15,137 bases of DNA from Deltaproteobacteria bacterium (GCA_021157555.1 JAGGWL010000001.1:1-15137); one strand, 5' to 3'. Counted from the stretch's first letter, positions 1-6,208 are shown. Notes: generated by a model not told the origin, from the sequence alone. Program-made: numbers and translations.

Positions 1-121
1 CCTTCGCCAATTTGCATTTTGGTCTATTTTTGCAAAAAATTATTTTTTAAACATTAACAAAATCAACATGTTATAAAAACAGAAAAAGCTGATTTTCTCT
101 GTTTTTTAAATTTGGCGAAGG
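1..121. repeat. 121-bp AT-rich element with 10-bp terminal inverted repeats and an internal hairpin
   Basis: Bases 1-10 (CCTTCGCCAA) are the exact reverse complement of bases 112-121 (TTGGCGAAGG). Between them is very AT-rich DNA with no ORF. It contains a second, nested inverted repeat: 75-83 (AAAAACAGA) pairs perfectly with 98-106 (TCTGTTTTT), and the pairing continues imperfectly inward; a short T run follows. The nested hairpin could act as a transcription terminator for a gene to the left. The whole could be a small non-coding mobile element (MITE-like) or a regulatory stem upstream of the toxin-antitoxin pair. The repeat starts at the first base of the window, so the left flank and any target duplication cannot be seen. 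Confidence 0.5.
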
Positions 122-146
122 TATTGATTAAAGGAGACATTATAAT

Positions 147-335
147 ATGTTGCCGGCTAAGGAGGAAGTTCGACGTCTTCTCAATCAACTACCTGATGAT
201 ACAAGTTTAGAAGATATTCAGTATCATATTTACGTTCAGCAAAAAATTGATCGGGGATTAAATGATGTTAAAACCGATAACACCCTTTCAGAAACGGAAT
301 TTGATAAAAAGATGTCAAAGTGGCTCGAACCATAA
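147..335 (+). CDS. Antitoxin of a ParE/RelE-type toxin-antitoxin pair
   Basis: A 62-residue acidic protein of the kind found directly before ParE/RelE-family toxins (residues SLEDIQYHIYVQQKI are typical of this small antitoxin group). Expected role: bind and neutralise the toxin encoded next and repress its own promoter with it. The ATG at 147 has an AAAGGAG ribosome site at 130-136. Its 3' end overlaps the toxin start by 16 bases, which suggests translational coupling. I see no clear ribbon-helix-helix or helix-turn-helix consensus, so its exact antitoxin family is uncertain. Confidence 0.75.
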   Translation: MLPAKEEVRRLLNQLPDDTSLEDIQYHIYVQQKIDRGLNDVKTDNTLSETEFDKKMSKWLEP

Positions 336-673
336 AATGGACTGAATCCGCAATCAATGATCTTGAAGAAGTAGCAGGATTTATAGCAAGAGATTCCCAG
401 TTTTATGCTACAACTGTTGTAAAAAAGGCACGAAAAGCAGCTCAATCTCTTAGATTTTCTGCTGAGCGTGGACGAGTGGTGCCTGAAAACAATTCATCCG
501 ATATTCGAGAACTATTCCTTTGGCAATACAGACTAATTTACAAAGTTACTTCTCATAATATATATGTTTTGGCATTTATACATGGGACTCGCGATCTTGA
601 ATCATTATGGAAACGTCGTGGTGAACCTGAAGACATAAACTCCTGTTCTGTAAAAACTAAGGAGTTAAAATGA
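320..673 (+). CDS. ParE/RelE-family toxin
   Basis: A 117-residue basic protein. The N-terminus (RTIKWTESAINDLEEVAGFIARDS) and the C-terminal HGTRDLESLW block match the ParE/RelE superfamily pattern. ParE members poison DNA gyrase, while RelE members cut mRNA on the ribosome; the sequence alone does not settle which applies. The start is a GTG at 320 inside the antitoxin gene; the ATG at 337 is in another frame, and starting there would lose the conserved first strand. The protein runs about 15-20 residues past the usual family end, with a polar tail after the LWKRRG segment. The stop TGA overlaps the ATG of the next small ORF (ATGA at 670-673). Confidence 0.8.
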   Translation: MARTIKWTESAINDLEEVAGFIARDSQFYATTVVKKARKAAQSLRFSAERGRVVPENNSSDIRELFLWQYRLIYKVTSHNIYVLAFIHGTRDLESLWKRRGEPEDINSCSVKTKELK

Positions 674-813
674 AAATATATGAAAACGAGGATGTCATTG
701 CATCTCAAGTTCTTGAGGGGCTTGAAATTAACCTTGTCGACTTATTCGGACATCTCTGCTGTAGGGACGGTTCGCAAACCACACCTGCTACTACAAATAA
801 TCCTGATACCTGA
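670..813 (+). CDS. Small unknown ORF coupled to the toxin gene, possibly a truncated remnant
   Basis: This is a 47-codon ORF whose ATG shares bases with the toxin stop (ATGA). It has an excellent AAGGAG ribosome site at 659-664, five bases upstream. The protein starts MKIYENEDVIASQVLEGLEI and I do not recognise it. Its second half (around 759-781) reads through a GTAGGGACGGTTCGC-type sequence resembling dispersed palindromic repeats seen in related genomes, so the ORF may be the 5' end of a longer gene interrupted by a repeat or rearrangement. It overlaps the 3' end of the opposite-strand DUF523 gene by 72 bases. Its translation signals look real, but whether the product matters is unknown. 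Confidence 0.35.
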   Translation: MKIYENEDVIASQVLEGLEINLVDLFGHLCCRDGSQTTPATTNNPDT

Positions 814-1233
814 ACGAATTAAAAGTGCAGCAGTAACCCCTGTAACCTTCTCTGTTTCTGTGTCATAATCTGTTCCATGGCGCGCCTGCGCTCTGTTGCC
901 AGCCCCTCATGACGGGCTTTTATCTTTTAAGATGCAGCACGTTATTCCGTTTTCTTTAAATGTTTTTAAGGTAGCATAAGCTCCGTCTATAAAAGCTTTT
1001 GTATTATCTGCGCCACAAATATTGATTACTTTTGCATTGCCGTCAAGAACATCGAAGCCATTACCAGTTGTAATTTCGGACGGCTCTCTTGGTACGGGTA
1101 AGCCACCTGTAACTTCAGGGCATACAGGTAAAAAACGATTTTTTTTTAATATATCAAAAATAAATCTATTTTTTTTATTTTGCCCATCATACCTGCAATT
1201 AAATCCAAGAAGACAGGCACTGACACCAATCAT
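742..1233 (-). CDS. DUF523 (TudS/YbbK-like) protein, probable selenoprotein with in-frame TGA
   Basis: The ORF stops at a TGA (907-909) after 108 codons, but the same frame stays open for 54 more codons to TAA at 742-744, giving 163 residues, close to normal DUF523 length. Before the TGA are the family motifs VSACLLG (Cys7), CRYDG (Cys13), PVCPE (Cys38), PREPSE and ILKDKSPS. Cys-type relatives read SPSCG, so the TGA sits exactly on that Cys (residue 109). After it come G, a divergent stretch, and the conserved GVTAALLIRSGIRI block. A GC-rich hairpin lies 6-29 bases past the TGA. Characterised members of the family (TudS, thiouracil desulfidase) carry a [4Fe-4S] cluster on three cysteines, from general knowledge; this residue is plausibly one of those ligands. 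The last 18 or so residues look non-homologous. The ATG overlaps the bamD stop by four bases. Alternative: a Cys-to-stop mutation leaving a truncated protein (907-1233). No selA, selB or tRNA-Sec is in view. Confidence 0.7.
878..901 (-). promoter_or_regulatory. Candidate bacterial SECIS hairpin
   Basis: On the minus strand, counting from the base after the TGA, bases 6-9 (TGGC) pair with 26-29 (GCCA), and 16-18 (GCG) pair with 23-25 (CGC). The 3' arms are contiguous, and the apical loop CAGG (19-22) contains guanines. Loop distance from the TGA resembles the E. coli fdhF SECIS, whose loop also follows a GCAGG-like sequence. The six unpaired bases on the 5' side make the stem imperfect, and the inner stem is short. 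I judged this by eye, without an energy calculation. Confidence 0.5.
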
Positions 1234-1895
1234 AGTGTTTTATTTTTTTTCTCTTTAATGTTTTTTTCACAAAGAACAATATATTGCAAAGCCCTCCAAT
1301 TGACTCCTACATCAGGGTAATCGGAAATTACCGCTTTAAAACGGTAAAGAGCGGCCTTGTATTGTTTACTCTTGAAATAAAAATAACCCACATAGAATTC
1401 GTTTTCAGCAAGGCTCTGCAAGCATTTTGCTATATATACTTTGGATTGCCCCAAATAGCTGGTTTCCGGAAACTGTTTTAACAATCTGTTAAAAGCATGT
1501 AGAGCATTCCTGGCAGGAGTCTGGTCTCTGTCTATGGTGCCAACCCTATCATAATAGCAGCGTGCGATTTGATATAATACATAAGGAATTTTTTCATTCC
1601 GCGGATGAAGACTTTCAAACTGCTCATAGGCAAGCACGGCTTCTTCATAATCTTTTAATTTGTAATGGGAATCAGCTATTTTCATTTCAGCAAGAATAGC
1701 TAAATTGCTGAATGGATACCAGTCTTTTAAATTTTCAAAATGTTTTATAGCATAACTGTAATTCCCTTTGGAGAATTCCTTTGTACCTATATCTGCAAGC
1801 TCCTGCGCACTTTTTTCTTTTTTTGGTGAAGAAAAAAGTGCGCAGCCTGAGCAAATGAATACAGAAATAAAAAATAGTAGTATAATTCGTCTCAT
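1230..1895 (-). CDS. bamD: Outer-membrane assembly lipoprotein BamD
   Basis: A 221-residue protein of the BamD/ComL family. It would be anchored in the outer membrane facing the periplasm, where it works with BamA to fold and insert beta-barrel proteins. The N-terminus is a lipoprotein signal: two arginines, a hydrophobic run, and a lipobox ending ICSGC with the lipidated Cys at residue 18. The rest is tetratricopeptide-like helical repeats, for example IGTKEFSKGNYSYAIKHFE near residues 36-54 and DSHYKLKDYEEAVLAYEQF further on. A YYDR segment and a RNALHAFNRLLKQFPETSY repeat match BamD. It lies 18 bases after trxB, and its TGA overlaps the ATG of the DUF523 gene (ATGA), so it is part of the trx operon. 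It is slightly shorter than many proteobacterial homologues (about 240 residues). Confidence 0.88.
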   Translation of the reverse strand: MRRIILLFFISVFICSGCALFSSPKKEKSAQELADIGTKEFSKGNYSYAIKHFENLKDWYPFSNLAILAEMKIADSHYKLKDYEEAVLAYEQFESLHPRNEKIPYVLYQIARCYYDRVGTIDRDQTPARNALHAFNRLLKQFPETSYLGQSKVYIAKCLQSLAENEFYVGYFYFKSKQYKAALYRFKAVISDYPDVGVNWRALQYIVLCEKNIKEKKNKTL

Positions 1896-1913
1896 TTAAT
1901 TCACTTTTTTAAC

Positions 1914-2840
1914 CTATAAATTTTCAATATAATGTTCCGCTGATACAGCGGCAATTGCAGCATCACCTATTGCTGTTGCAATTTGACGCAAAGGAGTGCT
2001 GCGCCCGTCACCTGCGGCAAAAACTCCCTGTACGGATGTTTCCATCTTCTCATTCACAAAAACAAAACCATGCTCATCCAGCTTAATCTCATCGCCAAGA
2101 AATCCTGAATTAGGCTTAATACCAACCCATATAAAACATCCATCTACAGGATAATCTGTGATATTTTCCGTTTTAACATTTTTTACTGAAATATTGGTAA
2201 CACCGGTTTTGCCACCTTTTATGCCTGTTAAGACTGAATCCCAGAGAATTTCGATTTTATCATTTGCAAATGCCCGTTCCTGCAGTATTTTGGAAGCGCG
2301 CAATTCATTTCTACGATGTATGATAAAAACTTTTTTTGCAAATTTTGTTAAAAAGATACTCTCCTGAACCGCTGTATCTCCGCCTCCGACCGCGGCTACA
2401 ACTGAACCGCTGAAAAAGGGGCCATCGCACGTTGCACAAAAAGATACACCCTTGCCATAAAAAGCATCTTCTCCTGGAACTCCCAATTTACTAGGGGATG
2501 CGCCTGTGGCTATAATAACAGTATGAGCAGTAATTGTTTTATCATTCAATTTAATTTTTTTAACCTTGTCCGAGCAATCCATAGAAAGAATCTCTTCTGT
2601 TTCTATTTTAAGGCCGAACTGTTTTGCCTGCTCACTCATTTTATTGGTAAGGTCAATACCGCTGATTCCTTCAGGAAAGCCTGGATAATTTTCAATCCAG
2701 TCAGTAACAATAATCTGCCCGCCTATCACTGACTTTTCCAGCAGAATCACATTAAGACGTGCCCGCGCGGCATATAGTCCCGCTGTAAGACCTGCCGGTC
2801 CTCCTCCAATAATAACCAGATCATAATCTACATTTTGCAT
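1914..2840 (-). CDS. trxB: Thioredoxin-disulfide reductase
   Basis: A 308-residue cytoplasmic FAD enzyme that uses NADPH to reduce thioredoxin, here most likely the TrxA encoded just upstream. Visible features in order: the FAD-binding GGGPAGL loop at residues 12-18, the GGQI segment at 40-43, the redox-active CATC pair (Cys135, Cys138), the NADPH-binding VGGGDTAVQES at 151-161, and the C-terminal FAD-contacting AAGDGR and RQIATAIGDAAIAA blocks. The redox centre uses two ordinary Cys codons. The ATG follows the trxA stop by eight bases, and the TAGG of that stop probably serves as the ribosome site. Length and motifs are normal for the low-molecular-weight class. Confidence 0.95.
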   Translation of the reverse strand: MQNVDYDLVIIGGGPAGLTAGLYAARARLNVILLEKSVIGGQIIVTDWIENYPGFPEGISGIDLTNKMSEQAKQFGLKIETEEILSMDCSDKVKKIKLNDKTITAHTVIIATGASPSKLGVPGEDAFYGKGVSFCATCDGPFFSGSVVAAVGGGDTAVQESIFLTKFAKKVFIIHRRNELRASKILQERAFANDKIEILWDSVLTGIKGGKTGVTNISVKNVKTENITDYPVDGCFIWVGIKPNSGFLGDEIKLDEHGFVFVNEKMETSVQGVFAAGDGRSTPLRQIATAIGDAAIAAVSAEHYIENL

Positions 2841-2848
2841 AAAAAAAC

Positions 2849-3175
2849 CTATGAAATACTATTAATTGTTTCTTCAAGCTTTGATTTCGAAACAAGCCCG
2901 ACAACCTGATCTGCTACAGCCCCGTCCTTAAAAAAGAGAAGAGTTGGTATAGACCTTACCCCATATTTACCAGCCGACGCAGAATTATCATCCACGTTGC
3001 ACTTTGTAAATTTTACCTTATCACCCAGGGAAGCGGAGAGATCTTCAATAATTGGTCCAATGGCTTTACATGGACCGCACCATGGAGCCCAGAAATCCAC
3101 CAGAACAATACCGTCTGCTTTCAAAACTTCAGCTTCAAAATTACTGTCATTGATTTCCAAAACACCTTTTGCCAT
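2849..3175 (-). CDS. trxA: Thioredoxin
   Basis: A 108-residue thioredoxin with the canonical WCGPC active site at residues 32-36, the FWAP lead-in, and the cis-proline motif RSIPTLLFF. It reduces cytoplasmic protein disulfides and is recycled by TrxB. The frame is open further upstream, with an ATG at 3214. I chose the ATG at 3175 because a GGTGG ribosome site lies about eight bases ahead of it and it gives the standard thioredoxin length. It is the first gene of the operon trxA-trxB-bamD-DUF523 and has a strong promoter at 3241-3269. Confidence 0.95.
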   Translation of the reverse strand: MAKGVLEINDSNFEAEVLKADGIVLVDFWAPWCGPCKAIGPIIEDLSASLGDKVKFTKCNVDDNSASAGKYGVRSIPTLLFFKDGAVADQVVGLVSKSKLEETINSIS

Positions 3176-3240
3176 AATATTCCACCTTTCATTTTTTATA
3201 AATTTAAGAAACAATAAGAAAGTTATTTATTCTTAAAAAA

Positions 3241-3269
3241 GATATAATATCATGAATAAATATTGTCAA
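3241..3269 (-). promoter_or_regulatory. Sigma70-like promoter of the trxA operon
   Basis: On the minus strand there is a perfect TTGACA -35 box (3264-3269). A 17-base spacer separates it from TATATC (3241-3246); TTATAT at 16 bases is an equally good alternative -10. It lies in the AT-rich gap between cobS and trxA, about 65 bases before the trxA start, so the trx operon probably does not depend on read-through from the cobalamin genes. Confidence 0.65.
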
Positions 3270-3298
3270 CTTTATAAAATAATGAAATGGCATGAAAC

Positions 3299-4051
3299 CT
3301 ATATTGCTATAAGCAAAAAAAGCATAGCCTCTATAATCTCTGTCATGGCACCAAGCATATCACCTGTTACACAGCCTATACGTTTTTTGTAATACATTAA
3401 AATCGAAGCCGTTAATCCTATAAAAATAGTATTAAGCCAGAGTCCCTGCAATCCAAGAAAAAAAGAAAGTGCTATTGGTATAAGCAGCCCGCTGAAATCG
3501 AAAAGAGTTAACGGATCATTAAAAAGGTCGTAACCGGTGCCGTCTGATTTTCTGCCATACGTTAAAAATTTTATCCCGAACAACATGCTTCCCCTTGAGT
3601 AGGCAGGAATCAATATAAGCAAAAGAGATCTTTGGTAATCCAGGCACATGATACCGCAATATTTAATTGCTAAAGCTATCAGAATTGCGACAAGTCCCAT
3701 TACACCAATTCTGCTGTCTTTCATTATTGAAAGAGTTTTTTCATTTGACCTGTGTCCAAGAAGTCCGTCTGCAGCGTCACCAAGGCCATCAATATGAAAA
3801 GCACCGGTCAGTATAATAAGTAAAACAACATCTAAAACCGCTGCTGCCTGGCCTGGCCAGATTAACAAAAAAAGCTGATCAAAAATAGAAACTATTGTGC
3901 CCAAAAGAATCCCGACAACAGGAAAAAAAGCAACCATACCTTTGGGGTCATAGATTTTTGATTTTCCCAATGGTAAAATTGTTGTAAATTGAATGGCTGC
4001 CAATAAGCGGTTCATGATATTTAAAATTTTTAGTTTCACATTTACACCCAT
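3299..4051 (-). CDS. cobS: Adenosylcobinamide-GDP ribazoletransferase (cobalamin synthase)
   Basis: A 250-residue integral membrane enzyme that joins adenosylcobinamide-GDP to alpha-ribazole (or its phosphate), the last assembly step of adenosylcobalamin. Family motifs are clear: the acidic FHIDGLGDAADGLLG at residues 85-99 (metal/substrate site), KDSRIGVMG at 111-119, and GCVTGDMLGAMTE near the C-terminus. Several hydrophobic segments surround them, as in CobS. The start is uncertain: the ATG at 4051 and an internal ATG at 4015 (giving MNRLLAAIQF, closer to the usual family start) both lack a good ribosome site. It is separated from cobU by about 1.6 kb of unrelated, damaged genes, whereas the other cobalamin genes overlap each other. 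Confidence 0.92.
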   Translation of the reverse strand: MGVNVKLKILNIMNRLLAAIQFTTILPLGKSKIYDPKGMVAFFPVVGILLGTIVSIFDQLFLLIWPGQAAAVLDVVLLIILTGAFHIDGLGDAADGLLGHRSNEKTLSIMKDSRIGVMGLVAILIALAIKYCGIMCLDYQRSLLLILIPAYSRGSMLFGIKFLTYGRKSDGTGYDLFNDPLTLFDFSGLLIPIALSFFLGLQGLWLNTIFIGLTASILMYYKKRIGCVTGDMLGAMTEIIEAMLFLLIAI

Positions 4052-4123
4052 GTTTTTTAGTAGACGCTGGGGTTGGCCAAATATCGACTGGGATCATTGC
4101 GATAAATGGCGCAAAGCGAAGCG

Positions 4124-4597
4124 CTATTTATTGTCAAGTGCATCCAATTGTTCGGCTTCCCTGAGTTTAACAATATCAATTTTATCTTGCGGTCTTGCGC
4201 TTGCTTCTTTTGCTCGGATAAGGTCAGATCGTGAAATAAAAAGGATTTTAAAATCATCTAAGTTAACCAGTTCGCGTTTTTTTCATGCCTCATCAAACTC
4301 GATTCCTGGAATCGACATCATAATATCGACACGTATAGGTGGCCTTCCCATCTGATAAAAATAGCCTTTTTGTGTGAAGTCATCTGAAGTAAGATTTTCC
4401 AGTGGTGCGCCAAATTCCTTCAATGCAGCATACACACTATTTGTATTTTTTTGATCTGTCGCTATAAACAGGTCAAGGTTTTTGGTGAATCGGGGCTCGC
4501 TGTATTTCATTACAGCATATTCGCCCACTACAAGATAACGAATTTTATGCTTTTCGAAAATTTTCAATAGTTCTCTGAAGTCTGGACTCGTCAGCAT
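4124..4597 (-). pseudogene. Nucleotidyltransferase-fold protein, broken by TGA at a Trp codon
   Basis: The frame begins MLTSPDFRELLKIFEKHKIR and resembles small MNT-fold nucleotidyltransferases (AbiEii/DUF6036-like). It stops at a TGA (4283-4285) after 104 codons, in the sequence FDEA-stop-KKR. It then stays open for 52 codons to TAG at 4124-4126, with the family-like ISRSDLIRAKEASARPQDKID segment. Relatives normally have Trp after the FEEA-like stretch, so this is best read as TGG mutated to TGA. The catalytic region has also drifted: where relatives have VVGGYAV and TKDLD, this protein has VVGEYAV (Glu26) and TKNLD (Asn40), so one of the two expected metal-binding aspartates is missing. Together these suggest an inactive remnant. 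It overlaps the upstream small gene by 53 bases, an arrangement I recall for this pair. The family comparison is from memory. Confidence 0.65.
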
Positions 4598-4742
4598 TTT
4601 TTTCTCGAATCAAAAAATAATCATTTAGCATTTCCGCTACTGCTTCAAAAATGGCAAAATCTCCTTGGGATTGCCAAAAGCGGATATCGAATAAACGCCT
4701 ATCATCCGTTATGCGTTGGTAATTTTCTTTGATTGTTCTCAT
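4545..4742 (-). CDS. Small conserved protein paired with the nucleotidyltransferase gene
   Basis: A 65-residue protein beginning MRTIKENYQRITDDRRLFDI, with a FWQSQGDFAIFEAVAEML core and a RLQRTIENFR tail. Proteins of this type sit directly before MNT-fold nucleotidyltransferase genes; the pairing suggests they act together, but I know of no established function. An AGGAAAAGGA ribosome site precedes the ATG. The frame is also open for 27 codons upstream (ending DWDIGKG before the Met) back to a TGA near 4824-4826, but with no ATG, so this start is the sensible one. The partner appears dead, so this gene may be relict too. Confidence 0.6.
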   Translation of the reverse strand: MRTIKENYQRITDDRRLFDIRFWQSQGDFAIFEAVAEMLNDYFLIREKNADESRLQRTIENFRKA

Positions 4743-4856
4743 TCCTTTTCCTATATCCCAATCGCGGTTCTGACTCTTATAGACTGAAATCCTGGCGATA
4801 CCAGCTTCAAAGGCCTGACGTATGTCTTCTCACATTACCGGAATTTGCATGTTGCA

Positions 4857-5451
4857 TTAAAATGCTTTAAGCCCTTTATAATTAATTGTCTCTGCGTAAT
4901 GCATCAAATCTTCTTTGTCGACATTGGTGCCCTCGATAGTCACCATGTACTTTTTTGCCACGTTAATCATGACTTTTCCGCTGCGATTGTCCCCACTGTA
5001 TTTGACGATCGCCTTATTTCTCTTGATTTTTTGAAGTTTTCCTCCATCGGCGCCAGCGATGGCAGGATTAAACATCGCCATCATTCCCTGGAAAATCGGA
5101 GAATCTCCCATAATACTCAACGTGATGCGCCTTTGGCCTTCGTTTCCGCTGCCGGGCTTCCAATATTCCTTCTCGATAACTGATGAACCGCCGATCATGC
5201 CCAGGTTCTGCGATTTTGCCCTGCCACCCTTCCATAGGTTCAGGCAGAAACGTCATCAACCTTTCACTGGTCATCTGCTGGATTAGCTGTTTGGCATATT
5301 CGAGGCTCTCCACAGCCTCCGTGTAAATCTTTTCGTTGTAAGCTTCTATTGCCTCATTGATCGCATCCAAGACCTCATCGGCCTGCGCAGCAGCGCCGCA
5401 CGCGCAAATTGCCAAAACCAACACCATTATTTTTACTGTATTGCTAAACAT
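4857..5451 (-). pseudogene. Secreted/periplasmic protein of unknown function, frameshifted
   Basis: The likely start is the ATG at 5451, behind a GGGAG ribosome site. It gives a classical signal peptide (MFSNTVKIMVLVLAICACG, then AAAQA with probable cleavage before DEV). A helical segment follows (DAINEAIEAYNEKIYTEAVESLEYAKQL) and then LPEPMEGWQG. Near the AAAA run (TTTT at 5214-5217 on the plus strand) the homologous frame changes by one base. The other frame carries LGMIGGSSVIEKEYWKPG, ITLSIMGDSPIFQGMMAMFN, KAIVKYSG and a C-terminal TIEGTNVDKEDLMHYAETI. Removing one A joins them into one protein of about 197 residues. This resembles a widespread periplasmic hypothetical family that I cannot name. 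Either the gene is decayed or the run is a sequencing error. It sits between cobU and cobS with no evident cobalamin role. Confidence 0.65.
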
Positions 5452-5675
5452 GAACGTCTCCCTTGCAATTTTATTACTTAATGCTTTGATTGCCACTATC
5501 CCGTTCCTTATCTTTTTTTTTCTCATGATCTCGCCAAGGCGATTCTGGGCCTTCCGGAGTTCCGGGTCCTTCATGTAGGGCATCAGTTTTATCATGGATC
5601 CGGGCATTTTTAGGCCCATTTCATCAGCCCTTTTCTGAGTTTTCTTGGGTTCTTCTGAAGGATGCTTTTTTTCAT
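5452..5675 (-). pseudogene. Open frame after cobU, possible frameshifted start of a small unknown gene
   Basis: An ATG at 5675 overlaps the cobU stop as TAATG, a usual coupled start. As written, it yields only 21 codons (MKKSILQKNPRKL...) before TAA. One more A in the seven-A run (T7 at 5666-5672 on the plus strand) would place it in a long frame reading HPSEEPKKTQKRADEMGLK, then MPGSMIKLMPYMKDPELRKA and LGEIMRKKKIRNG. This frame runs without a stop directly into the signal peptide of the next gene. I do not recognise the sequence. It may be a separate short cytoplasmic protein that lost its stop, an N-terminal extension, or non-coding. The ATG at 5619 is the first in-frame start without assuming a frameshift. 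Confidence 0.3.
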
Positions 5676-6208
5676 TATTTAATTTTAACAGGAATACCAG
5701 CTACCATCCATGTAACCTGATCTGCAACATTGGCAATATGCTGGTTAGCAAATCCTGCGGCATCTCTGAACATTCTGGAAAGGTCATTTTCCGGTACAAT
5801 GCCTGTTCCTACTTCATTAGAAACCATTATAACGGAACATTCCGTTTTTTGAACAGCATCCAGAAGTTTTTCTACATTTTTTAAAATATAATCAATTCGC
5901 CTGCTCTTTAAAAGAAGATTGCTTATCCAGAGTGTAATGCAGTCAATAAGGATAATATCCGAACTTTTTCCATGTTCTGTTATAGCTTTGTGCAGGTTTA
6001 TCGGTTCTTCAACTGTTTTCCATCTATTATCTCTTTCTTTCTGGTGACGCGCCACCCTGTCCTTCATCTCATCATCATAAGGAACACATGTTGCAATAAA
6101 TGTTCTCCTGTTGTCGGAGAATTTATCAGCAAGTTTGAGTGCCTGGCTGCTTTTGCCGCTTCTGCATCCCCCTATTACCAAAATATTTTTTTTTATGGAA
6201 AGACTCAT
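5675..6208 (-). CDS. cobU: Adenosylcobinamide kinase / adenosylcobinamide-phosphate guanylyltransferase
   Basis: A 177-residue bifunctional enzyme that phosphorylates adenosylcobinamide and then adds GMP, making the GDP-activated corrinoid used by CobS. Visible are the P-loop GGCRSGKSS at residues 13-21, the RHQKERD segment with His55 (the position that carries GMP in characterised CobU enzymes), the acidic LIDCITLWISNLL at 87-99, SNEVGTGIVPEN at 130-141, and the family-typical C-terminal VAGIPVKIK. The length is normal. Its ATG overlaps the cobQ stop (ATGA), so the two are translationally coupled. Confidence 0.95.
   Translation of the reverse strand: MSLSIKKNILVIGGCRSGKSSQALKLADKFSDNRRTFIATCVPYDDEMKDRVARHQKERDNRWKTVEEPINLHKAITEHGKSSDIILIDCITLWISNLLLKSRRIDYILKNVEKLLDAVQKTECSVIMVSNEVGTGIVPENDLSRMFRDAAGFANQHIANVADQVTWMVAGIPVKIK

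Noticed and set aside
680..868. 62-residue plus-strand ORF
   Set aside because: It lies in a different frame from the well-signalled ORF at 670, has no ribosome site and no recognisable sequence, and is largely antisense to the DUF523 extension.
3176..3214. Thirteen-residue N-terminal extension of thioredoxin from the upstream ATG
   Set aside because: The ribosome site and family length both support the ATG at 3175.
4283..4285. In-frame TGA of the nucleotidyltransferase as a second selenocysteine codon
   Set aside because: Homologues have Trp rather than Cys at this position, the following sequence shows no convincing hairpin, and the catalytic motif is also degraded, so a nonsense mutation fits better.
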